52,875 bases of DNA, from the NCBI GenBank assembly GCA_910592005.1, contig CAJVPP010000071.1, positions 1 through 52,875 of the forward strand, in the 5' to 3' direction. The DNA comes from Funneliformis mosseae (taxonomy: Eukaryota > Glomeromycota > Glomeromycetes > Glomerales > Glomeraceae). This document shows positions 11,387 through 26,300 of this stretch, one piece after another. The stretch's first letter is position 1, and each line of letters starts with the position of its first letter. Both the position numbers and the translations under genes were made by a program. The notes under the pieces are model-generated. The model saw nothing but the letters and a program-made list of their open reading frames with translations, was not told the DNA's origin and searched no databases.

Positions 11387-14300
11387 ATGACTTTTCAGAA
11401 AGAAATTTTATCAAATAATAATATGGAGGTGGATATTGAAGAGGAAAAGTGTATATTAAATGAATTTAATTTATATGATCCTTTAAGTATCGACATGAAA
11501 ACCGCTTGTCAAACTTTGTTATCAAAAATTGAACAAATTAATCTACAAAATCAATGTTTGGTGGTTAATTTGAGGCAATGTGAAATTTTGAACTCATACA
11601 TAATAAATAATATTAATTATGAATCAAAGGATACTAATAAAGTATTAGATTGTATATCAGATTTGCTTTTGAATCCATCATTAACTCTTATTATAGCTAA
11701 TTTATTTCGACCAATTTTAATTGATCTGGTTTCGCGTTGGTTATTATCAAACGATAATAATGACATTATGAAAGTTGATTACGATGCCGTGTCAAAGGTT
11801 GAAAGTGTTGCTAATGCATTTAGTTTATTACTTCCTACAACGCCTCAACTTTTAAGGTAATGAGTTTAATTTTTTTTTTTTTTTTTATAGTTATTTTTCT
11901 TCTAATTATTATTATGGTTCTTTGGTATCATTACATTAGTTTTGCGGTTACATTCTTTTCACAAACACCCTCATTACTAGAAAGACTCAACTTCTTAAAT
12001 CAAGAAGATATCTTAATAAACGGTGAGGTACGATATCATAATTTCAGATTATAATCACTAGCTTCTGCATCATTCTTAATTATCTATGTTATTTCAGAAT
12101 TCCAGGGAAATTAAAGATTTACAACAACTTTTATTAACAGCTTATCGACTTTTGAGGTTTTCTGGAAGCACATTTATAAAATTGTGGAATTGGTCACCTC
12201 TTTTTCAATTGTTGGTTCATGCTAATAAGACAATACGATATTTATCAATTTGGTGTTTAAGTATCGTATTCAATATGAGTGATGAACAAAGGGAAAAGGC
12301 ACTTCAATTTTGGGTTGGCGCAAATAATGAGAAAATCTCAATTGAATGGAATCATGGAGGTACACAGGATATTAGAATGTTAACGTAAGTTACGATTTCC
12401 ATTCTCTGTAATTACCTTGATCACATCTTTACGTAACAATTATTTATTTAAGGCTTTTGGAGCAAGTATCACTTGCAAAGCAACAATCACATCTCCTATT
12501 AAATGATTTTACGAGTCAAGAATTTTCAGAATATTGGCGATTTAATGAATCAGATTTGTCTTCATTGACTGTGAATATTTCTGGAGTGTTATTGCCAAAG
12601 TCATTTATTTGTTCGGAGAGATCTGTATCAAATAAGCAGCGCCTTGTTTTAACAGATACGACCCGATGTAATTTGCACTCCATTTGTTTGGCGATTTCAA
12701 TTGGATCCCCGGTTTTGCTTGAAGGCGTCACTGGAGCGGGTAAATCCGCTTTGGTCGAGGAAATTGCAAGAATATCCGGACGTGAACATGATCTTGTAAA
12801 AATTCATTTAGGGGATCAAACAGACTCAAAAATTCTTTTAGGAACTTATGTTTCTACATCTACTCCTGCTTCTTTTCGTTGGCAACCTGGTATCCTTACG
12901 ACTGCAGTTCGTGATGGACGGTGGGTTTTAATTGAAGATATAGATCTTGCTCCTATGGAAGTTTTATCAGTTCTTCTCCCTTTGCTTGAAACGCGTCAAC
13001 TTTTTATACCTAGTAGAGGTGAAAAGATTAATGCGAAGCAAGGATTTCAATTATTCGCAACAAAAAGCTTGTTGCCGGTTGACGGTGGAAAAAGATTAAT
13101 ACATCAACGTGTAAATGATTCAAGTTTTGGCAATACTTTTTGGACTCAAATCAAAGTCGATCCACTAAGCAACGATGAGTTAACTTACGTTGTTAGAAAT
13201 CGTTTTACCATTTTACAAGAACTGGTAACAGATATTATGAATGTGTTTAATACTGTAATATCTGTTTATCATGATTCATCATCGTTTTCGTCGAATTTAG
13301 TACGATATATTTCAACACGTGATTTGATGAAGTGGTGTGAGAGAATAGAGGTTCTTTTGGTTTCAAGGAATAATGTAATTACATCTCGGGAAATAGAGCA
13401 GAATATAAGAGAAGATTTGTTTAAAGAAGCGGCTGATTGTTTTTGTTCGATGATTTCTAACTATGAGAGTTGGATTGCGATTTTGGAAAGGCTTGGCGAC
13501 GCACTTCAAATATCAAAGGAATGGGTTTATTTATACGTAAATTCATACTTACCCGATATGAAAATTGATGATAAGATAATATCGATTGGAAGGGTTAATT
13601 TAGTTCCTAAAGGTCGAAAAAAAGATATAATTAAACGAGAATTGCAAAAAAGACCTTTTGCTTTTACTGGCCATGCTTTAAAATTGATGGAACAAATTGC
13701 TGTGTGTGTTCATTTATGTGAACCTGTGTTGTTGGTTGGAGAAACTGGTACAGGTAAAACAACGGTGGTTCAATATCTTGCAGAAATTATGTATCAAAAA
13801 CTTGTGGTTGTGAATTTATCTCAACAAAGTGACAGTAGTGATCTTCTTGGAGGTTTCAAACCCGTTGATGCTAGAGTCCTTGCATGTCCCATTAAAGAGG
13901 AATTTGACAAACTTTTTGAAAAGACATTTTCTATTCGGCGAAATGCACGTTTCTTGGAAGCTGTCCGAAAAGTATATGTTATTAAGAAATACGATAAATT
14001 TGTATCTCTATTGAAGCAAGCTATTAAAATGGCGGAACAAAAATTCAATGGAGATCAAAATCAGGATACAAACATGGATGATCAAAGCATTAATTCTTTG
14101 CAAAATCATCCTTCTCGAAAGTCTTCAAATCCTGAATTACGGAATCGTTGGAAATTATTTGAAAATTCGGTTAACGAGTTTGTAAGTCGACAGGATCAAA
14201 TACGTAATAAATTCGTTTTTAGTTTTGTAGAAGGTTCATTAGCAAAAGCGGTAACAAAAGGTGATTGGATACTTTTGGATGAAATTAATTTGGCAACTAC

Positions 14301-17300
14301 AGAAACATTGGAATGTTTGAGTGGTATACTTCAAGATTCCCAAGGTTCACTTTTATTGACCGAAAAAGGTGATATCGAACCGGTTAAAAGGCATCCAAAC
14401 TTTCGTATTTTTGCTTGTATGAATCCTGCTACTGATGTGGGTAAGCGAGATTTACCCCCAGGGTTGAGAAATCGATTTACTGAGCTGTTTGTTCATCCTC
14501 CTGATAAAAGACGTGATGATTTGTTGGCTATAGTCAAACAATATATAGTTGGTTGCGTTCATGGTGATGAGCGTGCGTGTGAAGATATTGTAGATTTTTA
14601 TGTCGCTGTCAAAGAATTACAAAAGCAACATTTAATTGCTGATGGTGCAAATCAAATGCCTCATTTCAGTATTAGAACATTAACTCGTGCGTTAAGTTAC
14701 GTAGCACAAATAGCATCATCTTATGGCTTGAGACGATCAATGTATGAGGGATTTTGTATGACATTTTTAACACAATTAAATAAAGAAAGTGAGATTTTGT
14801 TAAAGGGTTTGGTAGAAAAATTTTTATTAAATGGTGTTAAAAATCAAAGGAATTTGATTACCCAAATTCCTAAACTTCCTACGAATGGTAATTACGTTCA
14901 ATTTGGATATTTTTGGCTCGAATTAGGAGATTTTCCTGTCGAAGATATGCCTCACTATATTTTGACACCATCTGTTAAAAATAATTTGGACAATCTTTCA
15001 AGAGTTGTCATGAGTAGGAAATTTCCAGTTCTAATTCAAGGTCCTACTTCAACTGGTAAAACAAGTATGATTCAATATCTAGCTAAGCGTACTGGACATC
15101 GTTTTGTGAGAATTAATAATCATGAACATACAGACATTCAAGAATATCTAGGAACTTATGTTTCTAATTCTGAAGGTAAACTCGAATTTCAAGAAGGCGT
15201 GCTAGTTGAAGCTTTAAAGAAAGGGTATTGGATTGTGCTGGATGAATTAAATTTGGCACCAACAGATGTATTGGAAGCTTTAAATAGATTATTGGATGAT
15301 AACAGAGAATTGTTAGTTCCAGAAACTCAAGAAATTGTTAAACCACATAAAGATTTTATGTTATTTGCAACTCAGAATCCTCCTGGATTATATGGAGGCC
15401 GTAAAGTTCTCTCACGTGCTTTTCGCAATAGATTTTTGGAATTGCATTTTGATGACATTCCGGAGGATGAATTAGAAACCATTCTTTCAGAAAGGTGTAA
15501 AATTGCTCCATCTTATTGTAAACGACTTGTACAAGTATATAAACATTTGATGGCAAAAAGGCAAGGAACAAGGATCTTTGAACAAAAACATGGATACATT
15601 ACTTTGAGAGATTTGTTCCGTTGGTCTGAGAGAGGTGCTGTGGGGTATCAGGAATTAGCAGAGCAAGGATATATGCTCTTGGCTGAGAGAGTAAGGAAAC
15701 CCGATGAGAAGTTGATTGTAAAACAAGTTTTAGAATCAGTCATGAAAGTAATAATTGACGAACAAAAAATATATGATTGTTCAAATTTGGAAGAGTTTAA
15801 AAAATATATTTCTTTGAGACATGACAAAACTGATATCGTGTGGACTAAGTCTATGAAACGTTTATTTACTTTAGTTGCTCAATGTTTGAAATTCAATGAA
15901 CCTGTTTTATTAGTTGGTGAAACTGGTTGTGGAAAAACAACAGTGTGTCAAATGTTAGCAGAGGTAAATGATAAAGTGTTACATATCGTTAATTGTCATC
16001 ATAGTACCGAGACGGCTGATTTACTTGGTAGTCAAAGGCCATTAAGGAATAGAGGGAATGTAAATAATGATCTCAAGCGCGATTTGATTGAATTTTTAAG
16101 AAAATACGTGTCTCAAGACAATACATGTTTAGAGGATATGGATCTGAATCAACTGACTACTTTATTTCAGGATTTTTATAAAGACGAGAAATGGACAGAA
16201 GAGTTCGGTGAAGATATAGGAGAGATTGCTAATACCATGGCTTCTTTACATATGAGGTGTAAACAGACTCGCACAATGTTTGAATGGCATGATGGTCCAT
16301 TAGTTCAAGCCATGAAAAATGGCAATAACTTCTTACTAGATGAGATTTCCTTGGCAGATGATTCTGTTATCGAACGTCTCAACAGTGTCCTTGAACGAAA
16401 TAGGATCTTAGTGCTAGCAGAAAAAGGTGGTAAACATGTCGAAGAGTTAGTTGCAAGAGACGGTTTTCAATTTTTGGCAACTATGAATCCTGGTGGTGAC
16501 TATGGTAAGAAAGAATTGTCACCAGCATTAAGGAATCGATTCACGGAAATTTGGGTGCCTTCTGTTGCAGATCGTGAAGATTTATTGCAAATAATTGAGT
16601 CACGCTTCGTACATGAAAGTTTGGTAGGATATGGCCAAAAGATCCTTGACTTTATAGAGTGGTTTTCTCATGCATTGGGCAATAAACTTATCACCATTAG
16701 CTTGCGAGATATTTTATCATGGGTTTTATTCATGAACTCTACAATAGAACAATTAGGTTCACACGAGTCTTTTATTCATGGTGGATATCTTGTTTTTTTT
16801 GATGGTCTTGGTTCCAATGCAACAACAGGGTCATTATTATCTGGACAAGTTTTGAAGGAATTTCGAATGAAATGTCTTGCAAAATTAATAGATTTGAATT
16901 GTGATCTTAAACAAGATAATGTCGTTAATCGAAGTTTTGCAAGTGAAAACAATGTAGGCAAAATTCTTTCTACCGAGTCATTTTTCGGAATCCACCCATT
17001 TTATATACCAAAAGGAACGCTTGGTAGTCATCAAATTACTTTTACCTTGCAAGCGCCAACGACATTGGATAATGCAATGCGTGTGCTTCGTGCTATGCAA
17101 TTAAAGAAACCAATATTATTGGAAGGAAGTCCGGGAGTAGGAAAAACTAGTTTAATCACGGCATTAGCAGCAGCATCTGGACATAAACTCGTTCGAATTA
17201 ATTTATCCGAGCAAACAGATTTGATGGATTTGTTCGGTTCTGATCTTCCCGTAGAAGGTGGTGGTAATTGCGAATTTGCATGGAGGGATGCACCATTTCT

Positions 17301-20300
17301 TCAAGCAATGAAATCTGGGGATTGGGTTCTTTTAGATGAATTAAATCTTGCTTCTCAATCAGTTTTAGAAGGTCTCAATTCATGTTTAGATCATCGTGGT
17401 TCTGCTTATATACCTGAACTAGACAAAGAATTCATATGTTCTAAAGAATTCCGTGTTTTTGGCGCTCAGAATCCTTTACATCAAGGTGGAGGAAGAAAAG
17501 GGCTTCCGAAGTCCTTTATCAATCGATTTACTCAAGTTTACATAGAGCATCTTACTAAGACTGATATGCTTTTTATTGCTAAATCTCTATTTCCTCAATT
17601 TGATGAATCATTATTAGGGAAAATATTGGACTTTAACAATCGAATGTATGAAGACACTATGATTAAGGGTTTATTTGGTAGAAATGGATCTCCTTGGGAA
17701 TTTAACTTACGTGATGTTTTTCGCTGGTTAGAGCTTTTAAATGATGATAAGGGTCTCGGGTTTAATTCCACTCCTGATCAATATCTGGACCTAATTTATT
17801 TGCAGAGAATGAGAACTGTTGAAGATAGAAATCGTGTTATTGATTTATTTAATGAAATTTTTGAAACAAGCTATAAACAGCCAAAGAATCCTTATTTTAA
17901 TATTAATTCACGCTATATCCAGATTGGTCATTCCCTTCTTAATCGTCGACCTGCTTATGGATATAAATCTATGGGGAATTCACTTCATATATTGCATTCT
18001 CACTTAAAACCGTTAGAGTCCTTAATGAAATGTGTAGAATTTAATTGGATGGTAATTCTTACTGGGCATGAAGCAATTGGGAAAACAAGTCTTGTTAGAT
18101 TGTTAGCTAATTTAACTGGAAATTATCTTGAGGAGTTTGCGATGAATAGTTCGGTTGATACAATTGAATTACTTGGTGGATTTGAACAAGTGGATTTGGC
18201 TAGACATCGACAAGTAGTTGTCGATGAATTAAGACGATTAACCACTGAGGTGACAAAGGACTTTCTTCTTATTTCGCATTCAGGCAATACGCTACAAGTC
18301 GTGCGAGAGCTTAACGATATAATATTTACCTTAGAAAATCATCTTAAATTTAGTACAAGTAGTGCTCAAAGTACAATAACTAGTCAGAATTATTCGTCTC
18401 AGTTAGATTATGCAATAATCGATCAATTGTTAGGTACTTTACAACAAATAATAATCGGGTACGATTTGCATTCAATATTTGATAATGAACATCAAAGTTC
18501 TCTACGCTCTATAATGGATAAAATTCTAACACTTAAATCGCTTGAAAATGGTCCGGTAACTGGTCGTTTTGAATGGATCGATGGAGTTCTTATCAACGCG
18601 CTTAATAATGGTCATTGGTTGTTGATTGATAACGCCAACCTTTGTAATCCATCTGTTTTGGACAGGCTTAATCCATTGATGGAACCAAACGGAGCTTTGA
18701 TGGTGAATGAGAGGGGACTTATAGATGGTGATGTGAAAATTATTCGACCACATAAAAACTTTAGGTTATTTATGACTACTAATCCAAGAAATGGTGAATT
18801 ATCAAGAGCAATGAGAAATCGTGGCGTGGAAATTTTTTTATTGAAGACAGAAATTTTCGAAAATCAGCGAGATATGGTTAAAATTGGAAATGGTCTTGGT
18901 CTTCGTATTTCAGAACTTCCTGATTTTATTAATAATTTTCAATTTAATGTGGATGAAAGTTTTAATATGCTAAGTAGCATGAAACCAAGTATAAGAGAAT
19001 ATATTTTATTTTCTCAATTTATTATTGAGATGCTTCAGCGAGGAGAAGGTTTATCACATTCGTTACATAAGGCCCTTCGACAGGTTTATTTTTTTAACCA
19101 CGTCCCAAATGGACTAATGATGTATCTTCAAGATTTTACAAAGAAATTCAAAGAAAATGCCTTGATACACACTTTATCCCCTACGAATTACCCAATATTT
19201 AATGGGGGTTCTTTTATTAAGGAAGAAGCAAAATTGTCTATGATCAATTCCCAAGGGTCTTATTTGATACACCTTATGTTCAAGTATGGTTTAGACAAGT
19301 TGGGCCTAAATGACTTGCCTTTAAAAGAATTACTGGTAGCTTGTGACTATTTTGTTGAAAATACTTCTTTAGAAGATATATCTATGAGGAATCGTTGGCT
19401 TGACTTTGTCTCTTATCTAATTCGTTCATTTGATTTGGTGGTAAATCAAGATGTAAATGTCTTAGAATATATTAAATTCATGAATGATACCTTGATCGAG
19501 CATCCACTCGTTTCGTATTTAAACGAAATTAAAAATCGGTTAGCAAAGTCCATTGATTTGGATACATCTCACATGTCATGTCAGGTGAATATACATTTAT
19601 GTCATATTGCTTTAAATTCATTTAATTAATTAATTAATTTGTTATTATATATATTTTTTAGCCACTTGATATAATTAGCAATGATCCTTTAGTTAAATCG
19701 ATCAGTTGCTTAGAACATAACAAGCACAATAGTGATAAGAGTGAGACAATATATAATTTGTGGAATGAATATTCTATTAAGATTAAAGTTTTTAACCTTA
19801 TGAAAAGGTTGCAAAGACAAGATTACGTCGAAAGATTCTCTTATGAAAAGGCATCACGAGAAAAGGTGTCCAAGTTGACTTTATCCCAACAGTCATATCG
19901 TTATAATCACGGGAATTTATCAGAGGAACAACTAAGTAATAGAGTTGTTGCTAATCTTTTTCCATTCTTACAAGAACTTAAAAATTTTGTAAGATTATGG
20001 ATAAATCGAGGGAATTACGAGGAAATTGACGTAAGATTATTTAATAATCATGAAGTTGTACCTTAGAAAATATTTCTTTAAAAGCTAACATTTCATTTAT
20101 TATAGATTGAATTATTCAATAGTTTGTTTGATTATCACGAATTTTTATGGGAATGTTTGCAACAAAATTCTCTTGATCTTGGTGAATTATATGTGAACAC
20201 CAAAATTTTTAAAGAAATTTTAAAGCGTTTGGTTGATAAATTTGATGAGCACGCCAAACTTTTGCTTAATGTATTTGATAGCATAACTGAGAGCACTGTA

Positions 20301-23300
20301 TTAACGACAGGAAAATATATGAATATTCTATGGAAACGTTTGCATCATATAACACTTTCAAGAATTGATTTGTTTCAATTAAAACAAGAATTCTTTGAAG
20401 TTGGGATCAATTCTGACACAAACTTGGAATTTAAGGGTAAGAAGAATTTATTTAATCTTTTGGTCGATTTATCCATTTACTTATATCTAACCAACCTTAT
20501 CAATAGATGATGAAAGAGATGTAGAGTTAAAAGTGATGTTGATAGATGCAGTTGCAACGTTATATTTCATTAATGAAAATCAAACTACTGAATCGACCGA
20601 ATTGTTAACTTCCTTACAAAAGATTCCCGAGGCAAGTATTGATTGTGTAATAAACTATCCATTATAACTATATAAATTGATTACATTATTTTATTTCTTT
20701 ATTAAATAGCATATTCAAAAACATTTACAAATTTCGCGTGGAGAATCACATTCCGTAGAACAAATCAACCCATTACCTTGCTTAATGGATTATTTTAATT
20801 TAATTCGGGAGATGCAAATTATATTACGATTACAGCTGGTAGCTTCACAGGAAACCGATTTGAACAATGTAGGATTCACCGAAAAAGTAAAATATACATG
20901 TTATTGCTTAAATTATTTTCATGTTTAATGTTTTTATTTATTTTATCAAGGAAAGTTATAGCGAGATTATTACTCAAATCTCGGAATTTCGCGATTTTTC
21001 TTTAAAAAATTGCTCCCGATTTCCTTTAGATTTTGTCCCTCACCAACGACTTTTATGGATATACGGACCTGGTTCTAAAGGTGATTATATGTTGAAAACA
21101 TTAATATTTACACGATAATTCGGAAATTCAACAATGACACATTCTTAATTATTAGTAGATAATAAATCGGAAATGATATTCAATAATATCATACAAGATA
21201 TTATATATGGATGGCACAATCGAGTATGGAATAATTCGTTCAACAATTTAGATATTAATGAAGAGAATTTAGTTACAAATCTATTAGTAAAGGTATGTTA
21301 CTTTTTTTTTTATTTAAATTGCAATCAAGTTATTGATTATCCATTTCCAACTTTAGAATACTGGAGGGCCTGGGAGATTATTTCAAAGCGTTTTAGGATT
21401 TTATTATTTTAATTACACGCAAGTAGAATTCATTCCACCTGAGTTGATATCAAGAATAATGTTCTAATCTAGTTTTTATTTTATAGCCATCGAATACAGT
21501 TCATGTCAATCGGTTCTTTCAATACCATACAAACCCAACTTGTGGAATATTGTAAACACACCGGAGATGAATTTCTGTCTAGAGTCAATAGAAGATGTAT
21601 GGATTTGGCATGTCTTATTCAACAACTTAAACAAGTAAGTAAATAGCCGTTCATTTCATAAACATTATCTTTATTTTTTTTTAATAATAATAATAATAAT
21701 CATTTTTCTTCCTAGATTCTTATCTCATTAAAGGAGAGTTTTCCACAAGAGATTTTCCGTGAAATTAATGGAAGACTTGATATTGTTACTGATTTTGTTA
21801 ATTCCTCGTTAAATCACAATATCATCGATAATGAATCACTAACGGTTTCAATGGCACTAGAGTCTCTTCATGTTGTGTCTAGTAGCTTTAAAGAAATAGT
21901 TGATCCTATTTTGCGGAGTGTTTTAGATCAATGGGTGATACCCTCGATTCTTTTGATGATTCAAATATTAAAAGAGTATAATCCGTTACAACTCAATGAA
22001 AATACTTATCAAAAAATAGGCAAAGTTTGGATCTTTCTTTCTTTAGGATTTATTTCTTTATACATACCAAATTTCCCACTTGATCCGACAGCTGAAGCAC
22101 GTTTGAGGTGTCAATTTCTTTTGTTCAAAAAATCTAACTTGGAGCGTGAAATTGATATTCGAACAAAGATCGAACAAAGTTTCACTGGAGAATGTGAAAA
22201 TCGCAAAATAAAAGACTGCAGAAAAAATTTGGAGAAAATTGAATTACTTTTCGGACATGCGTCGGTTAACTTATCCTTAAGACCTGAACAGTCGCAACTT
22301 AATGAACTTTTCAGACATGTTCATTACATTTGTAGTAATGTCATTGATGAACGACATATATTGGAACTTTTGAGTGATTTTGAGAATGGAAATGATTCGG
22401 CTGTTCTTCAACGGGAAAGTTTGCTTCAGGAAAAATTAATGCAATTCATCCAACGAATGTCAACAAACTATCCCCTTTATCAAGATTTATTACAACCATT
22501 ATATGTTGCTCTTCATCAAATTAAATACGGGGTTCGAATTATAACTACTATCTGCAAACATTTAGTTGTTACACGTGACAAATTAATATATAAAGTTGTG
22601 AAATCTTTGATAGATATAACTAAGTTAGGATGTCCTAAAGAATGCATTGACATTATTACAGCTCAAGAATCATTTGTGATGATCAAAGATCTCATCTTTT
22701 CTCAACATTCTAAGCCAGACAAATGGGATCAATATCTCAAATATCTCATCGTCGTTTTGTATTGTATGTATTATAATATATCAAAACGTGGAAATATTAT
22801 CCTTGAAGATTTTGATACCATCCAACGTATTTTTGGAGAAATTTCTGATATTTATGCTGCTGCTGAAGAACAAAAAAATAAAATTGCTCAAGAGAATGAA
22901 AGTTTATATAGGAACAAAACAAAAACACACAATAACATCACCGAAGAACAGTATTCCGAATATGAATTCAAGCAAATGTTTCCAGATTTTAGTCATGATT
23001 TCGCGGATATAAATGATGATACAATGATTGATTCCGATAATAAAGGAAATGCAGATTTCACTCAATTTGAGGAAAATGTCTCAATTGTGAATGAGGAAAT
23101 TCTCTTTGAGATAGGAAAATTATATTCAAAGCTTATGACTGATTTCGACTTGAAATCGCGGAAGACTTTGGATCATGACTTGTCAACTCAACAAGTATTC
23201 TGGAAATCATTTGTTATGGCGCGAGATTTATCGTTGATCGCTGGTAATGTTTATCCAGAAGAATTTGACGAAGCAATCGCAACTTCTCAGATTCTAGGAA

Positions 23301-26300
23301 CGTTTCTCTTGAAAAAATGGTTAATTGACGGTATCGAGCCTGGGGACGATACCAGCAACAATGCCAAAAATGTTGTGAGAATGTATGATTTCTATAAAGA
23401 TCAAAATATCATCGAATCCAAGAAGTTGGTACCAATAATATCTGAGCTTCAACAACGCGTCAAAGAATTACTTGAAATGTGGCCTGAGCACGCTGTTCTT
23501 CAACATCTTTTTACAATATGTGAAAGAATTCAGGGGTTCGCATTAAGTTCGCCTCTTGCAAAATTTCTCACTGGATTAGAAATCTTATTACAAAAGACAG
23601 AAGATTGGGAAGCTTATGCTAATCGTGATGTATCATTAAAGCTCCATAGAGAAAAGATTACATTTCTTATCGTACAATGGCGTCAATTAGAGTTGACTTG
23701 TTGGCCAAACTTACTTACTGCGCAAAATGAGTATTATGAGAGGTCTGCATCCAAGTGGTGGTTTCACCTTTATAGTTGTATCATTCATCCTATAAATTCC
23801 TTTAGTATCAATGTTGAAATATCCGAAAGAACTGATCAAATTTTCAAGGATCATATCTCTGAAATACTACGAACACTTGATCAATTTTTACAATCCTCGA
23901 GAATGGGTGATTTCAAAGGTCGATTGGAATTGATCCATGCTTTTTATTTGCAACTTTGTATTAAAGATTGTTTTCACACGAGGAGTAATACTAAAGTACT
24001 TATTGATTCTACGCATGTCTCACTGTACTCCAAGGCTGCTGATGCATTGTTAAATATTTATAAATATTATGGGCAATTTTTAACTCACAATGCCAATACC
24101 TTGAACGAATTTCGTAAGTCTATTGAAAAAGAGTTGAAGCAATTTGTGAAGATTGCTAGTTGGAAAGATGTTAATATTCATTCATTAAAACAAAGTGCCC
24201 AGAGAACCCATAGGCAGTTAAATAAATGTATTCGAAAATACAAAGATATTCTTAACAAACCAATCATGGATGTTATAACAGATTATCAGACGAATGTGAA
24301 TACGATTTATCCTAAAGAAAAGATTATTAACGAGCAAGTTATGACTCCTTTGGATTATTCCCTCGAGAAATGGATTTCTGATTGTGAACCGATTGAGCTA
24401 GCCGAAAGAACTTTAGAATTGCAAAATTCGATTAGCAAACAAGCTTTGCCTATTCCTGAACGTTTTATAAATATCAAGAATACTTTAGAGAAGCTTCGTT
24501 CATATTGTCGTAAAGACATTTTTATCAAAAGACAACCCGTTTATAACCAAGCTCTTGATGATTTTGCCACCGAAATAATTTTACGTATCAAAAAGTTTCA
24601 AGAAGATACGCCAACTTTAATGAACGATGACAATAAAAGTTCCGTAAAGAATCAAAAGTTAATTAAAAAGAAATCCATGGTTGATCTTTTGAGGGAGCTG
24701 AAACGTCTTGGATTGAACTACTTTCCTAATAAGAATACAATTGAACAGCAGCAAAATATTGTTGGATATATGCTACAGCTTCCTAGATTAGAATTGGAAA
24801 ATTCTTTACCTATGATAAGTAACTTCAAGAATCCATCATCTATTGAAGAAAGGAAGGATATCATTTCTACCTGGACAAAAGCTGATGAATATTACTATAA
24901 GATTATTGCGAGGATGATTCATCTTCGAAATGTGGCAGTCAGTCATTCAAAGGATATAACCTCTCGGGAAGTTCAAAAAGGACTTGGTTTTTCCGAATAT
25001 TTGTTGTATCTTATAATTCTAGAACGTAAACATCTGCAAGTTCTTGATCAACAATTCGTTGGATTTTCAGGAGTCCTGACACAATTTTCGAGGATTTATT
25101 CATCATATAATGCAGAATATTCCTACACAAAAGTGCAAGAATTTTTGTCATTTCACTCACTTGACGTGCGCTCGTCGTGGAATTTCAAGGAAATTTTGGA
25201 TGACCTGGTCTCGTTATTGTCTCACTCATGTATAATTTTTGATGTACAAAAGCAGTATGAACATTCAAATAATTTTGAAGAGCTCGGAACAGAATTACAT
25301 TGTTGGTTTGATAAAATTTCTTTAATTCGTAAAGACTTTGCTCGTGTGTTTGATCGAGACGTTTTGTTTCCAGAATACTCTACAGGAAAAAAGGCGGTGA
25401 TCACAAAAGATATAATAATACTAATCAAAGATAATGTAGCGTTAATAAATAATCTTTATCAATTTGCCAAATCTTCTCGAGATAAGCATTCTTATCATAT
25501 TTTGACGCCAATTTGTGATTATATTAAAAATACTATTGGAAATCTTCATTTTACTGAAACAGTACATAATGAAATGAATCCGGAAAACCAGACAATGATG
25601 ATACTTAGTAATGTTATCAAAAAAGTCAATGATTTAATGGATGTAATCCTCGTAGCTATTCAGGATCTAAGAAAGTTCTCCGCTGAATCAACCAAAGATG
25701 TTTCGAGTATTTCTTCAGTTAATGAAGAAGAAAATGAGGATAATAAGGAAATCCCTGATGGGTTTATACTTCAAGAACACAAACGCGTTTCGAACTTTGG
25801 CAAGCATTTACGTATATCTTTGATCCTTGAAAGGTTCAGCTTTCTACATGATCTACTTATTAATTTGATGGATGACGAAAGGTTTAACAACTTGGATTGT
25901 CAAGATTTAATTTCAAATTTGTTTCAAAGAACCTTTCCGTTTATTCAACAATACTCTTTAGTCATTCAATATTATCTGAATGACTTTATCTATCATCATA
26001 AGTCATTATGCAAATTAACCTACGTACTTTGTAATTCATTTGCTACAGTTTTCATGAAAGGATATTGTATGCCACAAACGGAGTCGAATGATGGTGAAGG
26101 TGATGTCGATGAGAATGTTCAAGGTACCGGTATTGGAGAAGGTGAAGGTACTAAGGATGTAAGCGAAGAGATTGAGGATGAGGAACAAGTGTTAGGAAAT
26201 CAAAATGAAAAAAGCCAAGATTCAACTGACGATCAACTGAAATCAAAAGAAGATAAAGGAATTGAAATGGAAAATGATTTTGAAGGAACAATGGAAGACA

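Noticed and set aside
12516..18753. Other minor frames inside MDN1 exon 4
   Set aside because: They lie entirely within a conserved AAA-coding exon and show no independent coding signal.
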